64,000 bases of DNA from positions 59,373 to 123,372 of the forward strand of contig JAKVCO010000002.1 of assembly GCA_022448245.1 (NCBI GenBank), read 5' to 3'. Of the stretch, positions 1-9,023 are shown one piece after another. This stretch comes from Paracoccaceae bacterium. Its GTDB lineage: Bacteria > Pseudomonadota > Alphaproteobacteria > Rhodobacterales > Rhodobacteraceae. Below the pieces are notes generated by a model. It had not been told where the DNA came from. It did no database searches and saw only the letters and a list, made by a program, of their open reading frames with translations. Each line of letters opens with the position of its first letter. Positions within the stretch are counted from its first letter, which is position 1. Both the position numbers and the translations under genes were made by a program.

Positions 1-813
1 AAGGCCCCCGTCACCCCCGGTCGCATCATCTGCGTGGGAACCCACCACAAGACCGGCACCGTCTGGATGCGTAAGGTCTTCAGAGGGATAGCCAACGACC
101 AGGACATCCCCTTCATGCAGGTCAACCGCGCTAAGCGTATGGCTGACATCCCCAAAGCCGGCCCCTGTATCTGCGTGAACTGGCACTCCGCCTTCCCGCC
201 AGAGATGCTTGCCCACCCTGAGGCGCGCTTCATCCACATCATCCGCGATCCCCGGGATGTGCTGTTGAGTGGCCTGCGCTATCACCGTGTGGCAGGCCTC
301 GGGAACGAGAAGTTCTTGCGCGAGAAGCGCAAGGAATGGAACGGGCTGAACTATCAGGAACGTCTCAATACGATCACCGATGAAGGTGACGCCATGCTCT
401 TTGAGATGGCGCACAAGCATGACGACACCATGCAAGAGATGCTGAAGTGGGATTACAGCCACCCGAACTCCATCGAGATCGCCTATGAGGACCTGATCGA
501 GGACGAGGATTGCTCGATGTTCCGCAAAGCGCTCGAAGACATCGCGGCCCCTGGCATAGATATCGACCGTGCTGTTCAAACCTACTGGGATCGGTCCCTC
601 TTCGGCGGTCTCGCAAAGAAGGAGGACCGCGCAGGCGCCGTGCCCGCAGCACACGTGGCTTCTGGCAAGCCCGCGCAATGGGTCAAACAGTTGCCACGGG
701 AAATCGCGGAGGAATATGAGGCCCGCTACGGCAAAGATCTCGCCGCGCTGAAGTACGAAGTAAACCCAGATTGGGCCGCGCAGTGCACGCCCCTTGCCGG
801 CAAAGCCGCTTAA
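1..813 (+). CDS. Sulfotransferase family protein, 5' end outside window
   Basis: The reading frame is open from the first base of the window, so the true start lies upstream and about 270 residues are visible. The 5'-phosphosulfate-binding loop is seen as GTHHKTGTVW (nt 37-66), with the KTGT core typical of PAPS-dependent sulfotransferases. The second signature, RFIHIIRDPRDVLLSG (near nt 225-275), matches the 3'-phosphate-binding RDPRDV motif. Family members transfer sulfate from PAPS to hydroxyl or amino groups of carbohydrates or small molecules; the substrate cannot be read from sequence. It converges on a TupA-like ATP-grasp gene with 3 bases between stops, which suggests a surface-polysaccharide context. 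The GTG at 34 is probably not the start because coding sequence (RIICV) continues upstream of it. Confidence 0.8.
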   Translation, partial: KAPVTPGRIICVGTHHKTGTVWMRKVFRGIANDQDIPFMQVNRAKRMADIPKAGPCICVNWHSAFPPEMLAHPEARFIHIIRDPRDVLLSGLRYHRVAGLGNEKFLREKRKEWNGLNYQERLNTITDEGDAMLFEMAHKHDDTMQEMLKWDYSHPNSIEIAYEDLIEDEDCSMFRKALEDIAAPGIDIDRAVQTYWDRSLFGGLAKKEDRAGAVPAAHVASGKPAQWVKQLPREIAEEYEARYGKDLAALKYEVNPDWAAQCTPLAGKAA

Positions 814-816
814 GCG

Positions 817-1857
817 TCAGTCGACCCTGAGGATCTGAGGCATCGGGTCCCAAAAGCCTGACAGCATCTCATTGAGCGCCTTGGAGCGTACCGGGCGCCG
901 ACCGGCATTCGGCAAGAACGTCAGTTCGCCCATGAAAAGCTCATCCCCCTGCGCGTAGATATCCACGCGAACATATTGGAATGGCTTACAAATCTCTGCC
1001 GCGAGATCGCGCGCGAGGCCGGCTTGTTTCGGCAAATCATGCTCGCGCCGGTTCGGGCGGACCATGGAATAAGGCATGTAGTTCAGATCGGCATCATAGA
1101 GCGGGTTTTCCCGGTGATCGGTGCCGAGGCCTACATCATATTGCAGGAACGCCACCTTGCCGTTGATGCAGTGGAACCGCAGGTCAGCAAGAGGTTCGCT
1201 AAAGTCATCTTTGCGCAGGTCCTCTTCGATAAAGACCTTGCGATCGATGGCCTGATACCACCACTGGCACGAGCTCGTCCCGAAGGGCTTTTCACACCAC
1301 TTCTCGGTCTTGCCGCTTAGCTCGTCCACGTCGACATGCGACGTCCCTTCCCGCAGATCGAGATGTTTGAGCTGTTTGCTCCCATGGTTCGACTTAATGA
1401 AGTAAGAACCCTTCGGCAGGCCTTCGAGGCTCACCTCAGACGGGTCCTCAAAGACGCGGTGCACCTCAGGTGGACGTAGTTTGTCGCGCAGATGTTGGGG
1501 GATGTAATGGCCGACGTTTAGTTTATCGGCGGGGTTCAGGTGGTGCACCGGCATGATCATGGCGTGCAGCATGTTCATGGCCATGAAATCATCGGCCTGA
1601 CGGAAGTTCGGGAAGTATCCATGCGCACGGAGGTAGTTGCTCACCCCCCGATGGATAACAGACCGGAAGCCCTTATGCGGGAAAAAGTCGTACGCGCAGG
1701 TATAATCCTTCGACGGCACCGTCGGCGCCGCGCGGCGACAATCGTGATACCAATCAACGACTTCGCTCACGAAGAAGGTCACATCCGCGTAGCTGGAATC
1801 CTCGGAAGTGCGGTCTGAAAACCGCTTATAGGCATTGAAAATGCGCATATTGCTCAT
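817..1857 (-). CDS. TupA-like ATP-grasp protein
   Basis: This 346-residue protein matches the TupA-like ATP-grasp family, named for a teichuronopeptide biosynthesis protein and usually found in capsule or surface-polymer loci. The ATP-grasp landmarks are IKSNHGS (residues 154-160), DLRFHCINGK (225-234), VRVDIY (296-301) and the metal-binding GELTF segment (310-314). There is no signal peptide, so it should act in the cytoplasm and may ligate an amino acid or peptide to a sugar polymer (inference). It starts at ATG 1857, preceded by GAGAGGCGG. It lies 70 bases downstream of soxG on the same strand, but is functionally unrelated to it. Confidence 0.75.
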   Translation of the reverse strand: MSNMRIFNAYKRFSDRTSEDSSYADVTFFVSEVVDWYHDCRRAAPTVPSKDYTCAYDFFPHKGFRSVIHRGVSNYLRAHGYFPNFRQADDFMAMNMLHAMIMPVHHLNPADKLNVGHYIPQHLRDKLRPPEVHRVFEDPSEVSLEGLPKGSYFIKSNHGSKQLKHLDLREGTSHVDVDELSGKTEKWCEKPFGTSSCQWWYQAIDRKVFIEEDLRKDDFSEPLADLRFHCINGKVAFLQYDVGLGTDHRENPLYDADLNYMPYSMVRPNRREHDLPKQAGLARDLAAEICKPFQYVRVDIYAQGDELFMGELTFLPNAGRRPVRSKALNEMLSGFWDPMPQILRVD

Positions 1858-1927
1858 GGGCCGCCTCTCGATCAGGTCTTTTGACCTTTTTTCAGGAGAC
1901 TACCCGAAGCCAGGGACTCTGTGAAGG

Positions 1928-2422
1928 TTAACCCGAGAAGTGCGCGACAGGGGTGGCGGCTGCATTCGAAAGCACGCCCCATGCGTAATCAGCAACCGAC
2001 GAAAAGCAGACCAGTTCGAACGATCCGTCTTCTTTCTTCCAAAACGCGCAAGCGATTTGGGCGAGACGCGTGCGGCGGAAACGACCCGGCTCCATCCTGG
2101 CCACATCCACTGGGCAGAGCTTTGCCAGCGTCTCCCCGTCGCTGATCTCAAAGATCGCGCGTGCGTCCGAGACGTCCTCAACCAGATGATGCGTCCCAAT
2201 GAGCTTCGCCCTGAGCGCGTCGATCTGAGCGCCGACCTCTTCATGAGGGCACATCACCAAAAGCTCGTCCGGGGACATCCAGGCCACGTTCCCCGCTACA
2301 GTGCCCTGCGCCGGAACCTTCACCGCCTTGGCTAGATCGGTCATATCGCCGCGAACAGTGATCATCCCGCGTTGCGGCAGTTGGCGAACCGTGGCCGCGC
2401 CTTCGAATACGCGCTCAGACAT
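1928..2422 (-). CDS. soxG: Sarcosine oxidase gamma subunit
   Basis: This is the last gene of a soxB-D-A-G order. The 164-residue protein starts MSERVFEGAA at ATG 2422 and overlaps the soxA stop (2415-2417) by 8 bases. A longer frame back to 2446 lies inside soxA and is unlikely to be the true start. The C-terminal half (DGETLAKLCPVDVARMEPGR, then RRTRLAQIACAFWK) has the SoxG/GcvT-like pattern that packs against the alpha subunit. The heterotetramer oxidatively demethylates sarcosine to glycine, giving H2O2 and, with tetrahydrofolate, 5,10-methylene-THF. Confidence 0.9.
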   Translation of the reverse strand: MSERVFEGAATVRQLPQRGMITVRGDMTDLAKAVKVPAQGTVAGNVAWMSPDELLVMCPHEEVGAQIDALRAKLIGTHHLVEDVSDARAIFEISDGETLAKLCPVDVARMEPGRFRRTRLAQIACAFWKKEDGSFELVCFSSVADYAWGVLSNAAATPVAHFSG

Positions 2423-5390
2423 TCTGCTTCTCCCCCTCAGGGTCATAGAAGACCGGGCTGACGATCTTGGCTTTCACCTCACCGCCCCCGACTTTCGGGA
2501 AGGTTACGACTTCTCCCATCCGATCCGGGCCATTGTGCACAAGCCCCATGGCGATCCCACGGTTGAGCGTCGGCGAATGATAGGTCGACGTCACACGCCC
2601 CTGCACATTGCGCTGCCCATTGGCGTTCACGCCGTCAGCTACAGCGTAGGCGCCATCGGGGATGACCGATCCATCGAGCGTCTCAAGCCCCACGAGCTGC
2701 CAACGATCGGGGTTGTCCATGAAGGAGCGCGCTTGCGCACGTTTGCCGAGGAAGTCTTCTTTCTTCCTGGAAATCGCCCAATGCAGCCCGAGATCCTGCG
2801 GAATAACGGTGCCATCAGTCTCGTCTCCGATCATGATAAAGCCTTTCTCGGCCCGCATGATGTGGAGCGCTTCCGTGCCATAGGGCATCGCACCGAACTC
2901 TTCGCCCGCCTCGTGGAGCGCGTCCCAAAGGGCGCGTCCCTGAGCCGCCGGAACGGCGATCTCGTAGCTCAATTCTCCCGAAAAACTAATGCGGTAGGCG
3001 CGGACCTTAATGCCCGCCAACGCGCCATCAGCCCACCCCATGAATGGCAGCGCTTCGGCGCTGACGTCCATGCCGCCTAGCTTCTCGAGCACTTTGCGGG
3101 CGTTCGGGCCAACCACCGCGATCTGGGCATATTGCTCTGTCACGTTGGCGGTGAAAACCTTCCAGTCCCACCACTCGGTCTGCAGCCATTCTTCCATGTG
3201 CTGGTGAATATGGTCAGCGCCGCCGGACGTCGTATGGCAAAGCCACGTGTCATCATCGATGCGCGCGACCACGCCGTCGTCCGTGAGGAAGCCGTTTTCC
3301 GTGCACATGAGGCCATAGCGGCACCGGCCAGGCTTCAGGTTAGACATCATGTTCGTGTACATCATGTCGAGGAACTTGCCTGCGTCCGGCCCCTTCACGA
3401 TGATCTTCCCCAGCGTGGAAGCATCAAGAAATCCAAGAGCTTGGCGCGTATTCTTCACCTCGCGGGAGACGGCCTCTTCAACCGTCTCTCCCTCAAGCAG
3501 GAAGGTGTACGGACGCCGCCAATGGCCAACTGGCTCCCAATGGGCGCCATTCTCTTCGTGCCAGCCGTGCATCGGCGTCTTGCGCAGCGGCTGGAATATC
3601 TCCCCACGTGCTTCACCAGCAATCGCACCCATGGAAATGGGCGTGTACGGCGGGCGGAACGTGGTGGTGCCAACCTGCGGAATGTCCGACCCAAGTGCGT
3701 TAGAAAGGACCGAGAGGCCATTGATATTGCTTAACTTACCCTGATCCGTCGCCATTCCGAGCGTCGTATAGCGCTTGGCGTGCTCAACGCTTTCAAAGCC
3801 TTCCTGTGCCGCGAGCTGCACGTCGGAGACTTTCACGTCATTCTGGAAATCGAGCCACGCCTTCGACCGCAGCTCGTAGGAAGCGCCCTGCGGCATCATC
3901 CAAACAGGCTCAATCGCAGCCATCTCAGGGTCCGAGGCCGAGGGCACATCGCCCCCGCCTGCCTTGCCGGTGGCGTCGGCCAGAACATCAGCCGTGCTCA
4001 ACACGCCGGAAGCGGCACCTGCCGTGCTGACGAAGGAGGTCCCGTCCGCACCGATGGGGCCCTTTTCAGGGTCCGGCTTGAACATGACGGCGTCCGCATC
4101 CCAGGTAAGCTTACCACCGCAATGGCTCCAAAGATGCACAACAGGAGACCAGCCGCCTGACATGGCCACGACGTCGCAAGCGATCTCTTCCAGCGTTGCA
4201 CCCTCGCCCGCTTGGGCGCAGATGGCGACGCCGGAGACGCGTTTGCCGCCTTTGACCTCCGCAATGCCTTTGCCGTTTTCGACGCGGATCCCGAGAGCCT
4301 TGGCCTCTTCTGCCAGAACACCGCCCCCGGCTGCGCGCGCATCAAGGATGAGTGGCACTTCAACGCCTGCCCGTTTGAGCGCGATCGCCGTGCGGTAGGC
4401 GTCATCATTGTTCGTGACGACCACGGTGCGATCGCCCAGCGACACGCCCCAGTTCACCACGTAGTCACGCACGGCCGAGGCAAGAACCACGCCCGGCACA
4501 TCATTGCCCGCAAAAGACAGCGGACGCTCGATCGCGCCTGTAGCCGTCACGATATGACCTGCGCGAATGCGCCAAAGGCGGTGACGCGGACCTGCGCCCG
4601 ACGAATGATCCGTTAGACGTTCGTAGCCCAGAACATAGCCGTGGTCGTAGACGCCTGCGCCCATCGTCCGCAGGCGCGTCTTGACGTTCGGCATCGAGGC
4701 AAGCTCGGCAACTGCCGCATCCACCCAATCGCCCGCCGGTTTGCCATCGATCTCGATGTCATCGACTGGCGCGCGGCCACCCCAATTCTCGGTCTGCTCG
4801 AGCAGAAGGACATCCTTGCCCGCCCGACCAGCCGTCAGTGCAGCCTGAAGCCCCGCCACACCGCCGCCCACGACCAAGAGATCGCAGAAAGCGTAGAAGT
4901 GCTCATAGGTGCTTTCATCGCGCGCTTTCGGCGCACGGCCGAGGCCCGCGGATTTGCGGATGAAGGGCTCGTAGATGTGCTTCCAGAACGGCCGCGGGTG
5001 GATGAACATCTTGTAGTAGAAACCCGCGGGCAAGAAGCGCGAGAGCTTGGCGTTGATCGCACCCACGTCGAATTCGAGCGACGGGAAGTGGTTCTGGCTC
5101 TCGGCACTCAAGCCACCAAAGAGCTCTGTCATCGTGCCGCGCGCGTTCGGCTCAAAGCTGCCCTCGCGGCCCAGATTGAACAGGGCGTTAGGCTCCGACG
5201 CGTCTGAGGTCACCACACTACGGGGGCGGTGATATTTGAAGCTCCGGCCCATCAGCATCTGATCATTGGCCAACAGCGCCGAGGCGAGCGTGTCGCCTGA
5301 GTAGCCCGCTAACTTGCGGCCATTGAACGAGAAATTCAACTTTGAGGAGCGGTCGATGAAACGACCGCCCTGTGCGAGACGCGTGCTCAT
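2415..5390 (-). CDS. soxA: Sarcosine oxidase alpha subunit
   Basis: This 991-residue subunit has the expected size for heterotetrameric sarcosine oxidase alpha. The N-terminal region carries a 2Fe-2S-like fold module (NGRKLAGYSGDTLASALLAN). A Rossmann FAD/NAD-type domain follows with VVGGGVAGLQAALTAGRAG near residue 180. The C-terminal ~380 residues form a GcvT-type folate-binding domain (GLHWAISRKKEDFLGKRA, ELSYEIAVP). It starts at ATG 5390 in an ATGA overlap with the soxD stop. With SoxB it forms the flavin-bearing core, and it channels the one-carbon unit to tetrahydrofolate. It is likely co-transcribed from upstream of soxB. Confidence 0.95.
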   Translation of the reverse strand: MSTRLAQGGRFIDRSSKLNFSFNGRKLAGYSGDTLASALLANDQMLMGRSFKYHRPRSVVTSDASEPNALFNLGREGSFEPNARGTMTELFGGLSAESQNHFPSLEFDVGAINAKLSRFLPAGFYYKMFIHPRPFWKHIYEPFIRKSAGLGRAPKARDESTYEHFYAFCDLLVVGGGVAGLQAALTAGRAGKDVLLLEQTENWGGRAPVDDIEIDGKPAGDWVDAAVAELASMPNVKTRLRTMGAGVYDHGYVLGYERLTDHSSGAGPRHRLWRIRAGHIVTATGAIERPLSFAGNDVPGVVLASAVRDYVVNWGVSLGDRTVVVTNNDDAYRTAIALKRAGVEVPLILDARAAGGGVLAEEAKALGIRVENGKGIAEVKGGKRVSGVAICAQAGEGATLEEIACDVVAMSGGWSPVVHLWSHCGGKLTWDADAVMFKPDPEKGPIGADGTSFVSTAGAASGVLSTADVLADATGKAGGGDVPSASDPEMAAIEPVWMMPQGASYELRSKAWLDFQNDVKVSDVQLAAQEGFESVEHAKRYTTLGMATDQGKLSNINGLSVLSNALGSDIPQVGTTTFRPPYTPISMGAIAGEARGEIFQPLRKTPMHGWHEENGAHWEPVGHWRRPYTFLLEGETVEEAVSREVKNTRQALGFLDASTLGKIIVKGPDAGKFLDMMYTNMMSNLKPGRCRYGLMCTENGFLTDDGVVARIDDDTWLCHTTSGGADHIHQHMEEWLQTEWWDWKVFTANVTEQYAQIAVVGPNARKVLEKLGGMDVSAEALPFMGWADGALAGIKVRAYRISFSGELSYEIAVPAAQGRALWDALHEAGEEFGAMPYGTEALHIMRAEKGFIMIGDETDGTVIPQDLGLHWAISRKKEDFLGKRAQARSFMDNPDRWQLVGLETLDGSVIPDGAYAVADGVNANGQRNVQGRVTSTYHSPTLNRGIAMGLVHNGPDRMGEVVTFPKVGGGEVKAKIVSPVFYDPEGEKQNV

Positions 5391-5716
5391 GAGAGGTCCC
5401 TCCACGTCCAACCGGGTCGTTTGGCGGAAACTACATCGCGGATTTCCTGCGGCGGTTCAGTGACCTGCGCGGAATATGTTCCAAACACCTCGTTCGTCGC
5501 CGTGCAGCGGGCCGCATGGAACCACTTCCCGCAGCCAGACGAACACCGCCAGCGCTCGAAATGAACGCCTTTAGGGTTTTCACGATTGAAGAGGTAACCC
5601 TCGAAGTCGCTGTCGGATGAACCCGGGCCGAAGCGCGTCAGATGTGCTTCACCTCCAGCCGAGAGTTCTGTCTCGTCTTTCAGCTCACCGCAATTGGGAC
5701 ATGAAAGGATCAGCAT
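5387..5716 (-). CDS. soxD: Sarcosine oxidase delta subunit
   Basis: This small 109-residue subunit begins MLILSCPNCGE. Cysteine pairs CPNC (residues 6-9) and CSSGCGKWFHAARC form the zinc-binding site typical of SoxD. ATG 5716 is chosen over the longer frame to 5740 because homologous SoxD proteins start at this point and GAGGG lies about 7 bases upstream. The stop overlaps the soxA start as ATGA, indicating translational coupling. Delta is a structural subunit of the tetramer and has no catalytic cofactor of its own. Confidence 0.93.
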   Translation of the reverse strand: MLILSCPNCGELKDETELSAGGEAHLTRFGPGSSDSDFEGYLFNRENPKGVHFERWRCSSGCGKWFHAARCTATNEVFGTYSAQVTEPPQEIRDVVSAKRPGWTWRDLS

Positions 5717-5746
5717 GGCGCGCCCTCGCTTGGGCGCCACGCGCCT

Positions 5747-5899
5747 TTAGAAGAAGTAGATCTGCTCCGGCGGCTCAGGCTGAGTGCCAATTCCCTGACC
5801 GCTGAAAAGCACCTGGCCGAGAAGGATTGCGACGACGCCGACAAAAGCGCCCGCACCGATCGCCATGACGGCAGGAATGGAACGTGTGATGAAACCCAT
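5747..5899 (-). CDS. Small single-pass membrane protein in sox operon
   Basis: This 50-residue frame starts at ATG 5899, with AAGGAG ideally placed 7 bases upstream. It fills the gap between soxB (stop 5949) and soxD (start 5716). Residues about 10-32 (AVMAIGAGAFVGVVAILLGQ) are a hydrophobic, Gly/Ala-rich helix. The tail is short and proline/glutamate rich and ends QIYFF. No known domain is recognised. Placement inside the sox operon with a good ribosome site makes it a real gene; its role is unknown. It could anchor or assist the oxidase, but nothing in the sequence shows this. Confidence 0.65.
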   Translation of the reverse strand: MGFITRSIPAVMAIGAGAFVGVVAILLGQVLFSGQGIGTQPEPPEQIYFF

Positions 5900-5948
5900 G
5901 GCTCGATACTCCTTGCTGTCGCAGGAGATAGGGGGGTGAAAGCAAACA

Positions 5949-7193
5949 TCAATGCGCAACCCCCGCCGCGACGGATTCATCAATGAACCGGCCTTCACGG
6001 AAGCGGTTCAGACCGAAATCCTCGGTGAGCGGTGAGTGCCCCTTGGCCATCAGCTCAGCCATCCCCCAGCCGGAACCCGGGATCGCTTTGAAGCCGCCCG
6101 TGCCCCAGCCGCAGTTGATGAAGCACCCCTCAAGCGGGGTCTTCGACAGAATAGGCGATCGGTCGCCCGTCACATCCACAATGCCGCCCCACTGGCGCAG
6201 CATCTTTAGGCGCGAGATCATGGGGAACGTCTCGATGAGCGCGCGCACCGTCTCTTCGATGTGATGGAAGGAGCCGCGCTGGGTGTAACCGTTGTAGGCG
6301 TCCGTGCCGCCGCCGATGACCATCTCACCCTTGTCAGATTGGCTCATATAGCCATGGACGGTGTTGGCCATGACAACGACATCCATGCAGGGCTTGATCG
6401 GTTCCGACACGAGAGCCTGCAGCGGAACACTCTCAATCGGCAGTCTAAAGCCCGCCATTTCGGCCAGGACGCCCGAATGACCAGCGACGACCATGCCCAA
6501 TTTCGAACATTTGATCTCGCCTTTGGTGGTCCGGACGCCGCTCACCTTTCCATTTTCCGACATCACGCCGGTAACTTCGCATTTCTGGATGATATCCATG
6601 CCCATGTCGGAACAGGCCCGCGCGTAGCCCCAAGCGACCGCGTCGTGGCGCGCGGTTCCGCCCCGTGGCTGCCAAAGCCCGCCGAGAACCGGATAGCGCG
6701 GCCCCTCGAGCGAGATGATCGGGCAAAGCTCCTTCACGCGCTGCGGGCTGATGAACTCGGTCGCCACCCCCTGCAGAGCATTGGCATGCGCCGTGCGCTG
6801 GTAGCCGCGGATCTCGTGCTCGGTCTGGGCAAGCATGATCACCCCACGCGGCGAGAACATGATGTTGTAGTTCAGGTCCTGGCTGAGGTCCTCGTAAAGG
6901 CTGCGCGCCTTCTCGTAGATCGCGGCGGAGGGGTCCTGCAGATAGTTCGAGCGAATGATCGTCGTGTTACGGCCCGTATTGCCGCCGCCGAGCCAGCCCT
7001 TCTCGATGACAGCCACGTTCTTGATCCCGTGGTTCTTGCCAAGATAGTAGGCCGTGGCGAGGCCATGCCCGCCTGCACCGACGATAATCGCGTCGTATTC
7101 GGACTTGGGTTCAGGCGAGCGCCAGGCCCGCTCCCATCCACTATGGAAACGGAACGCTTCGCGCGCGACGGCAAAGGCGGAATAACGCTTCAT
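5949..7193 (-). CDS. soxB: Sarcosine oxidase beta subunit
   Basis: This 414-residue flavoprotein of the DAO family is the first gene of the operon. The FAD-binding Rossmann motif is VGAGGHGLATAYYLG (residues 38-52) followed by the acidic strand end VIEKG. GNTGRNTTIIRSNYL matches the SoxB region around the covalently attached FMN site. GCFINCGWGTGGFKAIPGSG is the C-terminal FAD-contact segment. The beta subunit carries out sarcosine oxidation to glycine. ATG 7193 is preceded by GGAGGG about 9 bases upstream. The operon promoter should lie in 7194-7300, divergent from ccmI. Confidence 0.95.
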   Translation of the reverse strand: MKRYSAFAVAREAFRFHSGWERAWRSPEPKSEYDAIIVGAGGHGLATAYYLGKNHGIKNVAVIEKGWLGGGNTGRNTTIIRSNYLQDPSAAIYEKARSLYEDLSQDLNYNIMFSPRGVIMLAQTEHEIRGYQRTAHANALQGVATEFISPQRVKELCPIISLEGPRYPVLGGLWQPRGGTARHDAVAWGYARACSDMGMDIIQKCEVTGVMSENGKVSGVRTTKGEIKCSKLGMVVAGHSGVLAEMAGFRLPIESVPLQALVSEPIKPCMDVVVMANTVHGYMSQSDKGEMVIGGGTDAYNGYTQRGSFHHIEETVRALIETFPMISRLKMLRQWGGIVDVTGDRSPILSKTPLEGCFINCGWGTGGFKAIPGSGWGMAELMAKGHSPLTEDFGLNRFREGRFIDESVAAGVAH

Positions 7194-7344
7194 ATCGGTG
7201 TCCCTCCAGTTGAGCCTTCCATACCGCAGCAGGGGCCCAATCCATGACTATGAGCGTCTGCCTATCGCGTGGATGCGACATGGCCGCACTCTTCCGTAGT
7301 CTGTTCAGGTGGCCTACATGGGGTCGGAGGGAAAGGACGGACCT

Positions 7345-8547
7345 GTGATCGCATTCTGGATCATCGCTATCGGCTTGGCGGCGGCTGTCGTTTTGGTGCT
7401 GGCACGCGCGTCGATGGATGCCGAGGCGCCGGAGGATGGCGCGCGCAAAGATGTCGAGATTTACAAGGCGCAACTCGCCGAAGTGGAACGCGATGTTGCA
7501 CGTGGTGTCGTCAACGAAAGCGAAGCTAAGACGCTTCGCACCGAGATCGCGCGCCGCCTTCTCGCCGCGGACGCTGCAGCGCACACCGGAACTGCAGCCA
7601 CCCGCAAAACGCCAATCTGGGCCACACTCATTGCCGGGGCCGCGGCGGTGGGTCTGGCCGTAGGCGTCTACATGACGGTAGGCGCGCCGGGGTACGGAGA
7701 TATGCCCCTTGCCGCTCGGCTTGATGCGCTTGCGAACCGTGCTGAAGAACGCCCGTCGCAGGCTGTGGCACAGCGTGCGTTCCAAGCCACAATGGAGCGC
7801 CCTGCCCCCGATGCGCGTCACCTGTCGCTCGTTGAGGAGCTTCGCGCTGCCATCGCAGAACGCCCCGATGACCTCCGTGGCCTTGCGCTCCTTGCGCGCA
7901 ACGAGGCGCTCCTTGGTAACTTTGATGCCGCGATCTCAGCGCAGGAGAGCATCCTGGCAAAAAAGCCAGCGCTCGACGCCTCGGACCACCGGAACCTCGC
8001 TGAACTGATGATCGTTGCGACCGGCGACTATGTTTCGCCTGAGGCAGAAGCTCAGCTTCTTGAGGCGCTGCAAAAAGCCCCCTCAGACGGTGCTTCCCTT
8101 TATTATCTAGGGCTTATGCACGATCAGGCAGGTCGCCCGGACCGCGCCTTCGCCCTCTGGCGCCCCCTGCTTGAAGAGAGCCCCACCGGGTCACCTTGGG
8201 TGCCGCTCATCGCCGATCAGATCCCTCGCGTCGCCGAACAAGCTGGTATTCGGTACGTTTTGCCTGAAGGCCGCGGCCCTAGCGCCGCCGATATCGCTGC
8301 AGCGCAAGAGATGGCGCCGGAAGACCGCGCCGAGATGATCGCGGGCATGGTTGAAGGTCTGGCCGATCGTCTCGCAACACAGGGCGGCCCGCCCGAACAT
8401 TGGGCCCGTCTCATCGCCGCGCAATCCGTTCTCGGAAATAACGAAGAGGCTCAAGCGATCCTCGCTGAGGCACGCCAAGTCTTTGCGGATCGCGCCGAAG
8501 CCCTCACGCTTTTTGCCCGCGTGGCGGCCAGTCAGGGGCTCGAATGA
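7345..8547 (+). CDS. ccmI: Cytochrome c biogenesis protein CcmI
   Basis: This is a CcmI/CycH protein of about 400 residues. The N-terminal membrane helix IAFWIIAIGLAAAVVLVLA is followed by a coiled-coil stretch (VEIYKAQLAEVERDVARG) and a second helix near residues 92-112. A periplasmic TPR-rich region (FDAAISAQESILAKKPALD and later repeats) follows. CcmI chaperones apocytochrome c to the haem-ligation complex. GTG 7345 is the chosen start because AAGGACGG sits 5-8 bases upstream; an upstream ATG at 7318 is possible. The stop overlaps ruvX as ATGA, so the two are probably co-transcribed. Other ccm genes are not in the window. Confidence 0.85.
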   Translation: MIAFWIIAIGLAAAVVLVLARASMDAEAPEDGARKDVEIYKAQLAEVERDVARGVVNESEAKTLRTEIARRLLAADAAAHTGTAATRKTPIWATLIAGAAAVGLAVGVYMTVGAPGYGDMPLAARLDALANRAEERPSQAVAQRAFQATMERPAPDARHLSLVEELRAAIAERPDDLRGLALLARNEALLGNFDAAISAQESILAKKPALDASDHRNLAELMIVATGDYVSPEAEAQLLEALQKAPSDGASLYYLGLMHDQAGRPDRAFALWRPLLEESPTGSPWVPLIADQIPRVAEQAGIRYVLPEGRGPSAADIAAAQEMAPEDRAEMIAGMVEGLADRLATQGGPPEHWARLIAAQSVLGNNEEAQAILAEARQVFADRAEALTLFARVAASQGLE

Positions 8548-9023
8548 TCACCGAAGACATGGCCGAGTTCTTGGCCGCGCTACCTCGTTACATGCCCATC
8601 GCCGGGATCGACCTTGGAACGCATACGATCGGTGTGGCGCTGTCGGACGCGCTCCTGACGGTAGGCACGCCCCTTGGCACCGTCCGGCGAAAGAAATTCA
8701 CCGTCGATGCGGCGGCCCTGCTCGACATGATCGGCGGGCGCGATGCCGGTGGCATCGTGCTGGGCTTGCCGCGAAATATGGACGGCACGGAAGGCCCCCG
8801 CTGCCAAGCAACTCGGGCCTTCGCGCGCAATCTCGAGCGGCTAACAGAACTGCCGATGACCTTCTGGGACGAGCGCCTGTCCACGGTCGCGGCCGAACGT
8901 GCGCTGCTTGAGGCGGATACGACACGTAAACGTCGCGCTCAGATCATTGATCAAGTCGCAGCCAGCTATATCTTGCAGGGCGCGCTGGACCGCATGCGCT
9001 ATCTTTGGGATGACAATGACTGA
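8544..9023 (+). CDS. ruvX: RuvX/YqgF pre-16S rRNA nuclease family
   Basis: This 159-residue protein has the RNase H-like YqgF fold: GIDLGTHTIGVALSD (first catalytic Asp), IVLGLPRNMDGTEG, FWDERLSTVAAE (second acidic site) and IIDQVAASYILQGALD (third). Family members mature the 5' end of 16S rRNA or act as putative Holliday-junction resolvases. The annotated start gives about 16 extra residues before MPIAGIDLG. ATG 8544 overlaps the ccmI stop and is therefore favoured, with ATG 8592 as the alternative. Confidence 0.92.
   Translation: MITEDMAEFLAALPRYMPIAGIDLGTHTIGVALSDALLTVGTPLGTVRRKKFTVDAAALLDMIGGRDAGGIVLGLPRNMDGTEGPRCQATRAFARNLERLTELPMTFWDERLSTVAAERALLEADTTRKRRAQIIDQVAASYILQGALDRMRYLWDDND

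Noticed and set aside
1872..1892. Hairpin AGGTC-TTTT-GACCT followed by T run
   Set aside because: The T run is on the plus strand, where no gene ends nearby (the neighbouring genes are on the minus strand); the 5-bp stem is weak.
7141..7821. 226-residue antisense frame over ccmI
   Set aside because: Low-complexity Arg/Pro-rich shadow of a high-GC gene with no domain and no ribosome site.
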